NCBI RefSeq assembly: GCF_018691265.1
Contig: NW_024881296.1
Span: 10,013,427 to 10,077,426, forward strand
Origin: Tyto alba
Lineage: Eukaryota > Chordata > Aves > Strigiformes > Tytonidae
Direction of reading: 5' to 3'
Length of the DNA stretch: 64,000 nt
Made by a program: the position numbers and the translations under genes. The notes under the pieces are model-generated. The model was given only the letters and a program-made list of their open reading frames with translations, had not been told where the DNA came from and ran no database searches. Positions 13,610 through 28,025 of the stretch are shown here, in pieces (position 1 is the first letter of the stretch; every line of letters starts with the position of its first letter).

Positions 13610-16600
13610 TGAAACTCCTGTTCTAATCCAGCAGTCCGAAAATCATCCTTCTTCTCAAATGAATGCACCTAGTGTCTGGAAATTCATATTTCATACTTCT
13701 TGCTTGAATATCACAGCCTTGGCCCCTAGGACTTTACAGAACTCCTTTCAGTCTCCATTACTAATAATGCTCTTCCAGAACCAGTTCTGTCTTAAAATCT
13801 TCTGTTATTTGTTCAAAATCATGCAAATCATGCAGAACTCAAAGGTAAGTTTAAAATTTTGCCTGCCTCCTCATGTACAGCCACCAACTACCCAATTTGA
13901 TCAACTTGCACGACCAAATAAAGTATATCATTTCATTTGCTATTCTTATTTTCAGCACTCTCTTTAGAAAAATAATTTCCCTGTGGCCTCCAAATAAACT
14001 TCAGAAAATAGTTTAATTCCATGATTTCTTCAGAAATTCTACTCTTAATAGTTCCTTCTGGGCCAAGACATAAGTAATGAGTTTACTCCTGCTACACCTC
14101 TTAAGAGTGTGTTTTGGAAAGTGGAAAATAAATCCTGTCTTGCTTGAAATACTCTGATCCCACCAGCACAGGGTTTTAACTTTGATCTTCTGAATACTAT
14201 AAAAAATGCATCTGAGTAAATGAGGAATTTTCCAAGTGCTTGCTCTTCTTAGACTGTAGTGAACCCAAAGTAACTCTTTTCCAGGCCTTTGTCCTCTTGT
14301 GCCTGAACCTCAGCCCTGAAGAGGTGACCATCTCCAGCTACCCAACTCTTAGACTTCACCTAATGAATGTGACCCCTCAGTCCTGACAATAAAGCTGATA
14401 TAACTGTGTGTCTTGTCACTCCTTAACGTTTCTCTGTAAAAATTATTTGGACTAGAAAAGACCTACTGGTAGAAGTGTCTAAACTAGCCATGTCTCCTTG
14501 GCAGGTACCTGGATGTTAACGTCTGCCATTGAGCAGTACAGCTCTGGATTTTTATGTTTCTTTTGCTTTGATCCCCTTCTGGTACATGAGCTGCATCAAC
14601 ATAGCATAGTCACTTCAAATTTCAGAAGTGAGAAAATGAAGCACTTGCTGTGTCTCCAAAAGCTGCAATGAGGTGTGATAATGGTGTTTCTGCATAACAG
14701 CTCATGATTTTCCCCTGCTGCAGTGAAAATTGTGACAATGTATGAAATCATCTCTGTAGTTGACAGTTCAAAACACATCAAAAAATGCTAGTGTGGACAT
14801 AGAATGGTGTTCACTGTGAACAAACATTTTTAGATGGAGAGTTTTCAACATAATTTTTAATGAAAGAAACAATTAAGGGGCAGGAAGAACCTGGAATGCG
14901 TTAGAATAAATCTTACAGACTATTCAGGGATTTGTTATTATGCAACACTTCTTGATGACCAAAATTTTACAAAAGATTTTTTTTTAAAATATGGTTGTAT
15001 TGATTGCAGTGAGATGATAAACACAGGTTATATTTTACTTGTATATATTTGCTATCAGTTAACCCTGCATTTTCGTGTACTCATGACATCTAAGAGGAAA
15101 GAGACAGCTTCTAAGGGGAACAAATTTAGGTTTCAAAGCCTTGAAAAGCTCTGTAAAGCTGTCTCTGCACTGAAACAAAGTAGTATTTCAGTCACACTCC
15201 ACTCATCAGTGTTTTCTACTGGCTAATGGAAGCTGTTCAGCATGCAAACTGATGTGAGACTTCCTTCTGTGTAGAAAATCACTATGCATTTTCCAGACAA
15301 GCAGTAGATCTAGCATAGAACAGTGGGTTCCAGTTCTGGCCACAGGCACATAAGTGTAGGTGTGATGACATTTGCTGTACATCTCCAGATAAGCAGTAGT
15401 CAAGGTTTCATAGCCTTTTCTGAGTTATTTTAAGAGGGAAGTGTGGGCTTTCAAGTGGAAGAGTTATAATCCGTATGATATTCTGTCTTCAGAGAGAAAG
15501 TGCGTGCGCAGACTCAGAAAAAAAAGTATGCTCACATAATTATTTTGTCAGGTTAATTTGATGCATCCCAAAATGAGATTTCTAATTTCAGTGTAGATGC
15601 TATTACTTTGACAAAGATGCTGCATATGTAGCGCAAAAATAATAATTGCATTATACTACCTGCCAGACTGAAATGGTGGAAGTGATGGATTCTGAGTTTG
15701 AAGCCACTATAACTTTAATTAAAGTTAGGAACTCTGATGATCTATCTGGCCACATGACTAAATTCACTATCTTATTGTTAAATTATTTTTGCTATTAAAA
15801 GATAAGGAAGTTGTCATATGCATTTGTTGCATTTTAGTATGCTTTCAAATCTGTTGGTAGAATTCAAGTGTTGTCCTTAAATATGTAAGTTGTTTAAAAG
15901 TTGAGTTAATTTAAATTAAAATTATCTGTACTCGTTATTACTCATTTTAATATTCTCTTGCTACTGCTGGAATAACTGATTGCTTTCTTCAGTCAAATAT
16001 TGACCAGAAGAGCATCTGCAATTATAATCACCTAATAACCTTTCTCCAGAATGAATATTTGTAGCTTTACAAACAAAAATATCTTATTCTTATTACACAG
16101 TTGATCTAACTTCATGGACTCATCTACAGCCCTTTCCATCCCTTCGTTGTTATGATGGAAACCTAATGGACCATGCCCAGTAATAGCATTTTACATTGTA
16201 CCTGTACTGTGTCTTTTGGTTCAGGCAGGCAAGATAACTCCTATTGCCACTTACAGGCACTCACTAAAAAGAGTGCTGGAACAGCGCAGAGGAACACTAG
16301 AAGATTTGGTTTCTTACAGTACAAGGCCTTTAGAAGTCTTTATATGTTTTGCCACTTGGAAGTGCAGTGGTTGATTTCAAGAAGAATACAATAGGATCAG
16401 AAGCAGCTTAAGATTTTAATTCTTTTTGTTCCTTTCTAATCTTTACCTTCACACAGTACTCTCTGGAGAGCCTGGATTCAGGTCTTGCTTGCTGAAACAG
16501 TGTTTGTAAGGACGAGGAGCTTTTGCCATGTTTGTTTGCCATGCAGCTAAAGGAAGCAAGGGACCCCCAGGTGGGGATGTGCAGAGCTGTCAGGGGCTTT

Positions 16601-17078
16601 TCAGAGCTCAGGAGGGAGGTGGATGTTCATGTGTACATAGCTCGTTTCTGGTGACTCATGTCAACTCGCAGGTCACATTTAGATGTTACAGTTGTCCCAG
16701 TTCTCCACAATATACACAGCTCCTGGAACAGGCCATGGCCAAGAAATCATACAGCAAAAGGGGACAGAAAGCCACCCAGCTGCATTTTCTCCACCCAGTC
16801 CTGTTTTGTTCAGTCTAAACACTTCAGAGTTCAATTCCTATGAAGGCTAGAGAGAAAACAAGTAGGTCTCTGACCTAGCAGGCAGATAAAGATTTGAGAG
16901 AAGGACGGACCTACTCACCACGTGCCTGTTTACCCTTACCCTGAGCTGCCAGGTTCTGGCATTCTGGGATTGGGATCTGAGAGCTCCGGGTTTCACAGAG
17001 AATCCTGAAACATAGGGCACAGAAGGGATGTCTGCAAAACCTCCACACAACCACCTTTTCTGTGTTGTTTTGGTCTGG

Positions 17079-17110
17079 TTTTGTTTTGTTTTGTTTTGTT
17101 TTTTTTTTTT
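17079..17110. repeat. (TTTTG)n plus T12
   Basis: Four TTTTG units followed by 12 T; a simple pentanucleotide repeat. Confidence 0.92.
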
Positions 17111-18046
17111 CCTCTGTGGAAAGAGAACTACATTTCTCTACTGCAAAGTGGTTTTAATTCCTTTCCTTCCTGAGTCTTTGAGAGCAGCTTTTGCTGTGCT
17201 TCCTTCTGTGTACTTGCTTGCTTGATAGAAAAAGTTATTGGCCAGCCAGGAAAAATGAAAGGCTGGAATGTAACAAAAGAAGAAGACCTAAATGTACATG
17301 CCTTCATTAACAGATGGCTGAGGAGAGTGGGATGGAAAAAGCAGGATGGTCTATAAATAGCTGAAGGATAGAGTTAAAAGACAGTGTTGGCCTAGCAGAA
17401 GACATCTTTTATGAAATATCAAGATTTTATCATAAAACTATCAAGATATATTATACAAATGTTTAAAAAGAACGGTCTATTGAAAGAGTCTCTCTCTTCT
17501 TATTTCCAAAATGCCACAAAAGGAATAAGCCATTCTTTCCTGTGGATGATGTAATTCCATGCTAAAGCAGCATTTGGAAATATTACAGTTAATAACCAAA
17601 GAAACTGCTCTTAGCTGAAAAATGTATCCAGGTAATGAAAGTGATAAGGATCAGAACTAACGTGGCCAAAGCCATGATCAGTCATCCTGCCATTGATGAT
17701 AACAAGGTGTCTTGAAAAAAACCCCAAACAAAAAAATAAAACAAAAGCAGGGCATTTAAGGGTTAAATGTCTTCTTTTTATTCATTATGTTTTTTGTGGT
17801 ATGTCTGATTAAACTTTGAGGCAGATCACGACAAATTCCTTTTCCACAATAAAAGTTAGTAAGTATTTTGATTTACCTGTTTTAGGGGAAAATGTCCAAA
17901 ACAACACCATGGATTTACCAAGGATTATGCAGACCAAAGTTTTCAAATGTTAAATTCCATGTGGGATGCTAATCCTAAGAGAAACAGTAATTAAGTGTTT
18001 TGATAAGGGAAGATAATCAAATATGCTGCAGATTTGCCACATGCCC

Positions 18047-18087
18047 TTTTCTTTTTTTTTGTTGTTTGTTTTTTTTTTTCTTTTTTG
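18047..18087. repeat. T-rich low-complexity tract
   Basis: T runs of 9 to 12 broken by single C or G bases (CTTTTTTTTTGTTGTTTG...). It is low-complexity sequence that happens to extend a minus-strand open frame with lysines. Confidence 0.9.
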
Positions 18088-18895
18088 TTCTGTGTCTTAA
18101 ATTCTTCTGATGATATATGACTGACCTCAAAATTTGTCTGAAAGCTCACTGTAGCCAATTCTGTGGATTTAAACAGTACTAAAGCTGATACCTGTATAAA
18201 GTAGAAGGCAAGCGATAATAACGTACATGATCTGCACAAAATGTAAGTAAAATTCAGATGCATAAATTCAAAATTATAATCTGAACCAATGTGCTATTAA
18301 TTTTTCAAATGTTTGAATTTTACATCTCCCACGTGAAAAAATTAGCTAAGGATATTAACTTCTGATCCTTCTAAAGAATACCTGCTGCAATTTGAACATC
18401 TTGATGTCTAGCTTCTAGCTAACACCTGAGCCAATTTAGAAGCAAGCATGTCTATACTCAAGGTATATTGACATTCATATAAGTTCAGATCAAGAAAAGT
18501 GAATTTCCTGATTGTCTCCATCTACCCAGGTTTTGGGTGCCATGATGGATAGAGCAGTCTCACAGCATGTGAACTGGGATTTTTCTTGAATGAAACTAGA
18601 TTGGAAGATGTGCCCACTAGTGGGCTTTCATCTCAGACTCTCATATAATGTAGACCCGTCCTCTGTTAGTGGTTAGCAAATTCATGTGAAGCTGTACATT
18701 AAAGGCCCTTCTCAGCAAGAGGTGAGACATGATCACTACCTGTCCTAGAAAGAATGGATCAAGAGGGAACATGGATCCATGAATTCACATCTAGGGTGTA
18801 GTCCTTGGAAGAAGTGCACAGAAGTTAGATATGAGTTTTTAAAGAATTTCTAGAGAAAAAACAGTCTTGCCAGCTGCCAGCTGCTACTAGAACTA

Positions 18896-19475
18896 CTTCT
18901 GATCTGCACTCAGTGTAGCCATGCCTATCAACGGGGCTTGCACAGCCATATTGCTTCTCATGCTTTTGCGTGTTAATGCTGCAAATCTTTCCTTGCTTTC
19001 TACAGTGTCACAGTCACAGCAGGAGGGACTGATAAGACCCACTACAAAGCCTGTGACTTGGACTGAGAACCTGGCGGTTGTTACAGCACAGTCGATAAGT
19101 TCCTTGAAGATTAGTTTTGCCCAGGACAACGGTTTGTGTGCTTTCAGGTTGTTCCACACTGCAAGACAAAGCATAGCAAAGACTGTTGAGGACATTTGCT
19201 TTGGAGGTGCACTCTTGGCCCAAATGAAGCCTTTCATAGAGATGTACCCTGTAGAAATCCTCTTAAAAATGGGATACATTACTTGGGTGCCATTGTGCTC
19301 TGGATTAAGAAAGGATACAATAATCACTTTTCCTCCAGCAACCCTCTTCCAGGTTGCTGCAGGTATGGGCTGCCTGTCAGCAACAGTGCCTCCATGAATC
19401 CCTGAGCAAAGGGGTGCTAAGAAAGTTTTTTGGATTGGAGTTTGGCATCCCTCTTGGAGGGCAACGAACTACTTT
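18896..19475 (-). other. Region open in frames on both strands, identity unknown
   Basis: On the minus strand one frame is free of stops from a TAG near 19475 to the TAG at about 18895, roughly 190 codons, and ends ...LIGMATLSADQK. On the + strand a frame from ATG 18921 to 19397 is open for 158 codons and begins with a signal-peptide-like stretch (MPINGACTAILLLMLL). A third, codon-aligned + frame has a natural-looking composition (for example AGGTDKTHYKACDL, PNEAFHRDVPCRNPLKNG) but contains several stops. I recognise no family in any of them. An old retrocopied pseudogene read in the broken + frame would explain the pattern; chance is the alternative. No promoter, intron or poly-A signal decides the matter. 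Confidence 0.25.
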
Positions 19476-19537
19476 GGGGATTTGGTTTGGAAGTTGGACA
19501 CTACAGCATCCAACAAATAGAGAAAGAAAAAACCAAC

Positions 19538-19554
19538 CAAACAAACAAACAAAC
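19538..19554. repeat. (AAAC)n microsatellite
   Basis: Four units of CAAA/AAAC. A similar stretch occurs at 19895-19927 (AATAATAATAAAACAAACAAACAAAC split by short A runs). Confidence 0.9.
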
Positions 19555-22500
19555 TTAGAGCTGTCTCCTACGGAACGGGATTTCATAGAAGCTAACAGTT
19601 TCAGAATCATAATATACAGATTTCATATTTCAGGTCCAGAAATATACAGGCAGTACATTCTTAAAAGAAACATCACTTTCATGAGGTTTCTTGCTGACTT
19701 ACTGGTCAGTACTGATGCCTGTCTGCTGGTGGCAGTGCTTAATTGGCTACTTCTGCATCTTGTACCTGCTTTCCTTCCCTCATACAAACAGAAAATCCCT
19801 AGCAGTAGCCTTTTACAGATAATTTCAAATTCTTTTGGCTGAGAGCAGGTGCAACTCCTGTATTCACTTCTCCATGGTTTAGCAGGCTGTCATATTAAAA
19901 AATAATAATAAAACAAACAAACAAACACAGAAATTTAAGCACCAAAATTACATTCTTGAAATAAATAAGCACAATACACCCAACTTCGCAAAAATAAATA
20001 AAATGAAAACAGCTCACCATATGAGACTCTGTCAAGCTCTGTGCCTGTGGGTGTAGGCTAATCATCACAAAACACCTCTTTGTATCTGAATGATTTTATT
20101 TTTAAAACACATAAAGTCAAAAGAACAACAACAACAATACTAATCATAAAAGGAATATCTCAGTATTTTTCACACTTAGTTTTTCCTATGCAGCAGATAT
20201 ATAGGAACCCAGAGTAATACAGTCAAGAGTGCACACACCCTCCTTCTATCCACCCACATATACAAGAGAAATTATAGCCCAAATGACAAGATGAGTGTAA
20301 AAGGTTTTTCTCCCAGCTTTTGTGATTTTTATTGCAGAACATCATCTAATATGAATAATAAGGGCCAGAGAAGATCCCTGATAATTTACATATATAGACC
20401 ATATATCTAAAAGATACATTGCAGCCTATCTTTTAGACAGACAACCTTTTGGATAGAAAGCTTTAAAGGATGAAGAATCCTGTATTTTTCTAGGTAAATT
20501 GGTACAGTGTTTTTTACTCTTGCTACTAAATTGCATATAATTTCTACTCTGAATTTGTCTAAATTCAATTTCCAGGCATTGGATTTCATTATCCTTATTT
20601 TACTAAATTAAAGAAGTCATTATAGGAAGTCTTCTCTCCACAGAGGTACTTCTGAAGGCCATGATCACATCACGTGTTAGACTAATTAACTACCCTGAGT
20701 CTCTTAATTCTCTCTAGACCTCAAATCAAGTTTGTAGCTCTTTCCTGAACTTTTCTAATCTTTCAGCATCCTTTTCCGAAGCATGGTTAGAATCAGACAT
20801 GCTCCCACCCTGTAGGAGCCTGACCGTGATGACACAGGACTGTCACGTCACTATCCCTTCCTGTCAATCCTCAGCAAAAACTTCCAAGGACTGTGTTCAC
20901 CTTGCTGTGGCTTCAACACTGCAGTGGGAATTTGTATGCAAATTATTTGGCTCCTAGATGTCTGACTTTTTATTTATAACTGCCAAAAGGCATTTCTCTC
21001 TGATAAACGTGTATAATTGATTTGTCCTCAGCAACATATAACATTTTACCATTTTTTGTGTAATCTGCTGCTTTTTCTGATAAGGACATTTTATATTTTC
21101 TCCAGATCATGTTTAAGGTTATTGAAAAGCACTAATCTAAGGAGCTCAAGAAATATATATATGTGTAAAAGGATTATAGTATTTGAACATAATGAAGCAA
21201 TTTTTAGGCGTACAATGAACTCTGTCAGCTTATTTGCTTTGTGAAACAAAATCACATGCAAGACCAAATTAGTTGAAGATGGTTAAAGTTGATACGATGC
21301 ACTGTTATTAAACAATCTTCTAGTTTTAATTGAAAACAGAATCTCATTTGTTTGGGAATAATAAGTTCCCTACTCAAACCCACATGAATTTGTATGAGTT
21401 GTACTTCCACCCTTTGGGCTACCTTAAGGATCCCTCCCATGTAGCACGTATACAGATCAGCCTGCAAACCATGCCACACAGTCAAGGTTGAGCCCTGACT
21501 AGTCTACTTTATTGCCAAATATCTATCATTTTCCTGAAAATATTTCCTCATCAGTGATCCTGAAATGTTTAAACAGTTTCAGTTCCCTGCCTGTGCCTGG
21601 ATTTTACCTGCAATGTTTATTTCGCTGCTTCATTTTAACTTCCTGTACCTTTAAAACAAGGTATCCTGCAAACTTTATCAGGAAACCTAACTCCTGCACA
21701 AAAAGCAAATACGAAGCTTACAATGGACCCTACTTAGCACTGGTTTTGACTCACTTTTCCAGTCCTAAATACATTAAATGTTCACTCCAAAATGATGACT
21801 TCAGTGGATGAAAAGCCATTATATAAAAATTGGTTTAGCCTGGAAGTGTCCCTATAAATATGCTTGATCTCTGCTCAGAAGACCTAGTGCTTAAAAGCAG
21901 TCAGTTAAATATCAGACACCTAACAGGAGTGGGTTTTGGTTCTCCTTTTGGAAGGTCAGTGTCCTAAAAGTGCCAGCAAACATACCTGGGCCTGGGCTGT
22001 ATCCCAGCTGCCATCAGTCCTTTCTCCAGGATCTTGTAGAAGTTGTGGCTGGATATCAGGGAGTCAGAAAGAGCCCAGTCTGATTTCAGTATTCATCTGG
22101 GGGTTGTCGAACAGGACATTTAGAAAGAAGGTTACTTTCTCCTTTAAAATGGAACGTTAATTTTATCTGCAAATCTCAGAGAGAAAATTATAGTTGAATC
22201 CACAATGCCACTTCCACAGTCATTTCTTGGAATACAGTTGTGCTTTAAGAGCATTTAAGAGTTGACTTGACTGCTAATTTGAGGATTCAGCATAGTTACT
22301 TCAACTGTAAAGACAATGCTTTTGAAAAACACATGACAGAATTTCTGTAAATTAATGAATAAAATCATGAAGAAGAAATGAAATGAAGCAGACCTCCAGA
22401 GAGAATAAATTCACTTAACAATCTGGAGAAAGGTAATTTATATCTAAATAAACCTCTGCTAAGGATGAACATCCATGAACCCACAGCTTTTTTCATATTC

Positions 22501-22982
22501 TGGGAGAGTTTCCTCCCATTCAGATTTCTTTGATTTTTTGTTTTTCCTTCATGAAATAGCAAACTGATAAAAAATATTACAAAAGGAGTTTTTGAGACTG
22601 TGAGGATGACCGGTTTCCTCCTTCACTAGAGTAATTTGATTCTTTCCTGGCTGAGAAATAAGCACTCTCAATCACACTTAACAGGTTTCCCTAAGAGGGA
22701 AGGTACAATTGCTTTATCCAATACTATAAAAGCTAAATTGGGTCCTAGTGGCAGCTAATTAAGACTGTATACACTGAGGAAGCAGCTGAATGCTCTGTCA
22801 GGGCAAACAGATTTTCTTATGTTCGTGGTGTATAGTTGGAGGGACAACATGCTCAGATGTTATTCTGTATACACACATGCAGCCCACATTTCAGGCATGT
22901 TCTTTCTAATAGGGAAATGTTATTGTTTCTTGATTTCTGGAAAATCAAGGGGCAGGTTGAAAGATCCTTCATGCAAAACACC

Positions 22983-23009
22983 TTTTTTTTTTTTTTTTAA
23001 AAAAAAAAA
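22983..23009. repeat. T16-A11 junction
   Basis: Sixteen T directly followed by eleven A, a self-complementary homopolymer junction able to fold into an 11-bp A:T hairpin. Confidence 0.95.
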
Positions 23010-26000
23010 GCAAACCAAATCAAACCAAAACAAACAAGTAAATATTTCTTCTCAGGTAGACTAGAAAAAGTATTGAGATCATTTGAAAATTTCCCAGACT
23101 AGGGACACAGTCTCCTGTCCTAAGCCTTATTAGAAACATAAGTCATCATTTCCTTCAACCTTAATGAAAGCAGTGTAGTTAAAGCCAGAGTAATTGCTTT
23201 ATGAGACAGAGCGACATCTCTCCAGCATAATCACATAATAATCAACTGAAGCAAATTTCAAGTAACGTCAGAGCAGCAGAAGCAGAGCTGCAGAGCATAC
23301 CAAAGCCACAGTAGATAGGCTAGGACACCTATTTGTCACATGTTTATCTAACTCACTAGCTCAATTGCTTCTATTGAAGATGTCTGAAACGGAGAAAAGT
23401 CACTTGAGTTTTAAAAAATAGTTATTCTTACAGCTGTTATTCTACATACTGTTTGACTAACAATATAGCAATATAATATGATAAATATGAACTTAGTCCT
23501 GCAACAGTTACCAGGAAAGCGCTCTTTATTTACTCAGCTGTGAAAATAAATTCAGATATTCCTCTGATAATTGTTGCAAATATATAGTTTTATTAATGTT
23601 ATCTATTGAGGATGAGCTACAAAAATAAAGTTTACTTGGGAATATTTCCAGCAACATACATAATCACAGATTTCAGAAAACATTTTCTTTGAACAATGTG
23701 CACTACTTCTATGATGCCATCATCAGTCTTGTGTGTAATTTGCTTTTTAATAGTCCCTTTAGAAAGCTGATAGCTCTAGTCAAAGCTTGCATAATTTCTG
23801 TTTGTTGTTTAGGAAAGTTAGCAAGTCTTCACCAAAGAAAAACACCTCTGGCAAATAGGACACTGCAGTTCATTACTGAAGAATGTGGACTGGTTCTCTG
23901 ATGCAATTACTAAAAATATTAGTGGTAACCTGAAATTTATTTGTATCCATAAACAAATATTAAAGATCTTCAGATTTATAGTTATAAAAGTGTCCTTTGG
24001 TTTTAAAGCAATAGTAATGGTACTATTACTAAAGTAATTGATATATTAATTAATAATTATTATTCCTACTAACACTGCAGCCAGTAACTACTGAAGCATT
24101 TTTGCACTTTGGTGAGACTAGGCAACCAAAAATATGAATGTATCACTGACAGTTTTCCTTTCCTGGTAAAATTCAACATCTGTTAAATCAGACTAAATTT
24201 GGCTATGGGAAGTTTGGAGATTTACAAAATTCTTAGAGAAATATAAATATACCTAAATATGAAATATGCAGGAACCAGTGTTCTTGCCAGCAGACAGATA
24301 TAATCTTCTGTCTAATCAGCAAGAACATTGGTTAAAAATAAACAGTCCTTGCTTAACAGCTCCATCCCACTGCCCTTCAGCTGGTGCAGGTCCAGAGGGA
24401 ATCCTGCCCAGGGACGGCCACAGACCTGTACTCTCCTACCAAAATGTAGCTGGGCACTCGAGCTAGTGTAGCAGCAGCCTTCTGGTTTTGTCACTGGTTG
24501 TGAGTTTCACAGAATGGTGGACCTCCTCTTTTGTTTATTTTTGTGAAAATTGCTCCTTCAAAATGCCTTTTTTACACTCAGCTGACTTTAGCTTTACAGA
24601 GGCAAAAGTGCATTTTTCCACTGAATGCAAAGCCTGCACCCCTCTTGTCCCATGTCTGCTGTTGCTCTCACTATCACAACTTCCAATACTATATGGTATT
24701 TCCACAGTCTACAGTTTGACTAGATTTCTTTCCTGAATCTTCTCATGCATAAGGAGATAACCTAGCCAACTAGTATATGTCAATACAGATTATACTATTA
24801 TTTGTACTTTCTTTAATTGTATCAAAATGCTCTTAAGACTAACATGCAGATGAATATTTACTGAATTTAGTTCCAGCATCTTGAACAAATACATGTTTTC
24901 AAAGCATTTTGGTGGGTGAAGAAATATAACCAAACAAATTTTATGTGCAGTAGTGGGTGAGAGACTGTTTCGTGTGCACTCATTTTTTTTTTTTAATAAA
25001 ATTTAATTTGAACTGCTATCTGTATATGAGATTTTATTGCAGAACAGATTGTTGAGGCACTGTGGAAAACAAGACAGAACAGAGTTAAGAAGCAAGGTAT
25101 AGGACTATACAGCTTCTTCTGGCGTGGTGGAGGCTTTGAGCATTTCCTTGATCATACAATCTATAAACAACAGCAAAACTTTACAGAACTCCAAGCTGTA
25201 ACTAAAAACACTCCTTCTAAATTACAATGCATCTGATTTTAGAAAGAACTAGAATGCAGAAGACATTTTTTCTTATTTATACAGAAAAAAAAAAAGATAG
25301 TTTTGAGGTTAGGATGGACTAGTGAAATTCACAAAACCCATAAAATGCAGAAGTAATGATATTAACAAATACCCTCCTTGGTACTGTGTTCTGGTGCATC
25401 AATTAGGCTAATGTAAAAGCTGCTATCAAAACCACCCCATTTGAAAGTTACTGTTTTGAGGGAAAAAATAACTGCATGATAAACTAATATTTATCCCTAC
25501 AATCACTCTTATTGTGAATTTCAGTGAGTTCCCAGGAAATCACATGATATCTCTATTCCTTGAAGTGTAAAATTAGCATAATACCTGTTGATCCACCCAA
25601 CAGTTGGATTTGACATGAACATACAGATACCTGGAAAGAAGATTCTTCAAAAACACAAATCCAGATAATCTATCCCCAGCCTTAAATGCTGTCTAGATGT
25701 TGCGTGGGCATCTTCCTGACTCATCAGACCAACTAGACTCCACTCACCATACCTCTGACATAGGACTTGTACCACTACCTTAGCAGTTACTTATTATGGT
25801 TTTGGTTTTTTTTTCTCTGCTTCTCACTTCTGTTATTTCTTTTCAGGATGCAGACATGACTCCTGTATTTTGTTACTACAAAAAGCTACTACATGATTCA
25901 TTTAAAAATCTATATTTTCAAAAGTTTATTAAAATTTATTGAGAAGAAGATGAATGAAAGTTGAACTTTTCTATGTTATTTCTATGTCCTACAAACATAT

Positions 26001-27461
26001 GCAAAAGATAGACAAAGCACTGTTTTTCTGACTGTGTCAGTTTAAAGTATGATCTACAAATACAGTGCAATCTGTAGATTATTCACTAGTGAAATTCTAG
26101 AACATTTAATTTTGAAAAAAATATTACTTCTTAGATATTCAAGATAATTTAAATAAAGTGTTCTTGGGAATGCCAAGTATATATTTTTACATCAAAAACT
26201 CCTAATAGGATTAGGTTAACAAAAACTCCCTATAAGAGATAAATAGATAAACCAAGTGAGATTTGAATCACTAAAGATATAGAAAATAGATGTTCACCAT
26301 GAGATATGTAGCTCATACTCAAAAGATACCTAACCTCAAGGCTTCCAATACAGTGTCCTGGATTGCTAAATTTGCTTATAAGGAATTGTGCTTATAGTCC
26401 AAGTGCCTGTCTGAAACAGGGTGGTCAGACCTGGGCTTACAACCTCCTACTTGATTTTTCCAAATATATGGCTTTATCATCAAGTCAAGGGACCGATCCC
26501 AGGTCTAAGTCAGAAAAATGACTGCCTAATTTTGTGACATGGCTGTCTGGCTTGAATTTTAGCTTTTTCACGATAGCTTTTGAATTGTCATTTAGAAATA
26601 TGGACTAAGACGCATAAATTGTCATGACAAGTATCACCCAGAGCTTCCCAGCCAGGGTTGCAAGGTCTCACAGTTCCCAAGAAAAAATTGCTTTTTTCTT
26701 TCCTATTCTTTTTTTGCCTCAGGTCAAAAATTTAATGGTACTGAAAAGTAAGGAGCTAACTTCTTAATTTAGCTGTCTTACTCAGCAATTTTTAGAAGCT
26801 TTACTGGGATAGGAAGGATACAAAATGTCACTGGCTGAAATTAATATTTTTCTTTTCTTGTGATCATACGGTCAGATTGGGTGGTGCATCTATCCTGGCC
26901 AGTGGTCTGGCTTTCCTCATGCCACCGTCCTGGCACCTGTACTTCAGAGAACTCTGTAAGACTGGGAAAATTTCCCTGTACTCCCTATTAAGTGCGGTAT
27001 TGATAAAATACAATTGCAGCACTGGTATACTATAACTTTGTACATGGTCTGCATATAATGTATACAATATGTATACAATATACATGTATACTCCTGTGCT
27101 TGTGAGCAAGTGTGTCTGTGTGTGCAACTGAAGACAAAAACTGAATACAACTCTACAGTGCTCCCCAGCACAATTTATGCAACAAATGTTATCTGTTCAG
27201 CTGTGTCTGTACAACAGACACTGTCTGAGCAAAGACACTCTCTGAGCATGAATTAAGTTATCCTCAGTATGAAAAGCAATTTATTGATCCAGTCCTTGAT
27301 AGATTTCCTTTTCACTCAGTTTTTACCTCCTGTTAGCAAACCATAGAGCTTTAAAGGGAAAATTCAATAACTGCTGTTCCTATTGGGTACTGTGCATCTG
27401 GAAGACCTAGAGCTTTAAAAACATCTGAACTTGTAAGAGGACTCCTATTCTGCACAAGTTT

Positions 27462-27486
27462 AAAAAAAAAAAAAAAAAAAAAAAAA
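27462..27486. repeat. A25 homopolymer tract
   Basis: Uninterrupted run of 25 A. No processed transcript body is recognisable immediately upstream. Confidence 0.95.
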
Positions 27487-28009
27487 GTAAAAACAAAACA
27501 GAGAGGAAGCTACTTCTTTGGGGAGATCAGTAGAGCTAGAGTTCAATCCTTACTTTTTCTGAGCCAAATCGGAGAGACAAATTTCAGTGCCATCCCAAGT
27601 CTTCACCACGAGGCTGTAAACCATTTATTTCCCACACTTCATAAAAAAAGGACCTGTTTCAGTCTCTGGACAAAACACAAAAAAAAGCTGAAATCTCAGA
27701 AATATTTCCAGCTGTAGTTTTTTGAGATGTATAACTACTATTGGCATTTTTCTTTGGAAGAAGTATTTTTCAAAAGAAGAACATATTCTTCAAATGAACA
27801 GTGTCCTGATTTATTATGACAACCTGTTTATGAAGTTTTTGTTCCACCAGGAAGATTCCTGCTTTTCTGTTTGCTTTTAAATGAAGCTAATACACTTTTG
27901 AAAGCTTCTGTGTCATCCTAGTGAGGCATATCATCTGGGGTTTGGGAGGAGAGTCACACTTCTGTATACAACTTCCTTTTTCCTCCTCTGCCCCCATGTC
28001 CAGGTGTAA

Positions 28010-28025
28010 TTTTTTTTTTTTTTTT
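28010..28025. repeat. T16 homopolymer tract
   Basis: Uninterrupted run of 16 T, ending TTTCAG, so it resembles a polypyrimidine tract, but the following sequence gives no convincing exon. Confidence 0.93.

Larger units (their letters stand above)
12738..18890. other. Non-genic AT-rich DNA
   Basis: No recognisable gene. Contents are an A16 tract (13594-13609), a G-rich purine run at about 13296-13324 with four G-tracts on the + strand, a possible exon with a strong donor at 13752-13844 (see findings), a TTTTG repeat at 17079-17110 and a T-rich tract at 18047-18087. Nothing else stands out. Confidence 0.55.

Noticed and set aside
19354..19842. 162-codon + strand frame
   Set aside because: It runs through an AAAC microsatellite and changes character on either side of it; most likely chance extension of the open region to its left.
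27462..27486. A25 tract as the tail of a processed pseudogene
   Set aside because: No coding-like or transcript-like body, AATAAA placement or target-site duplication is recognisable upstream.
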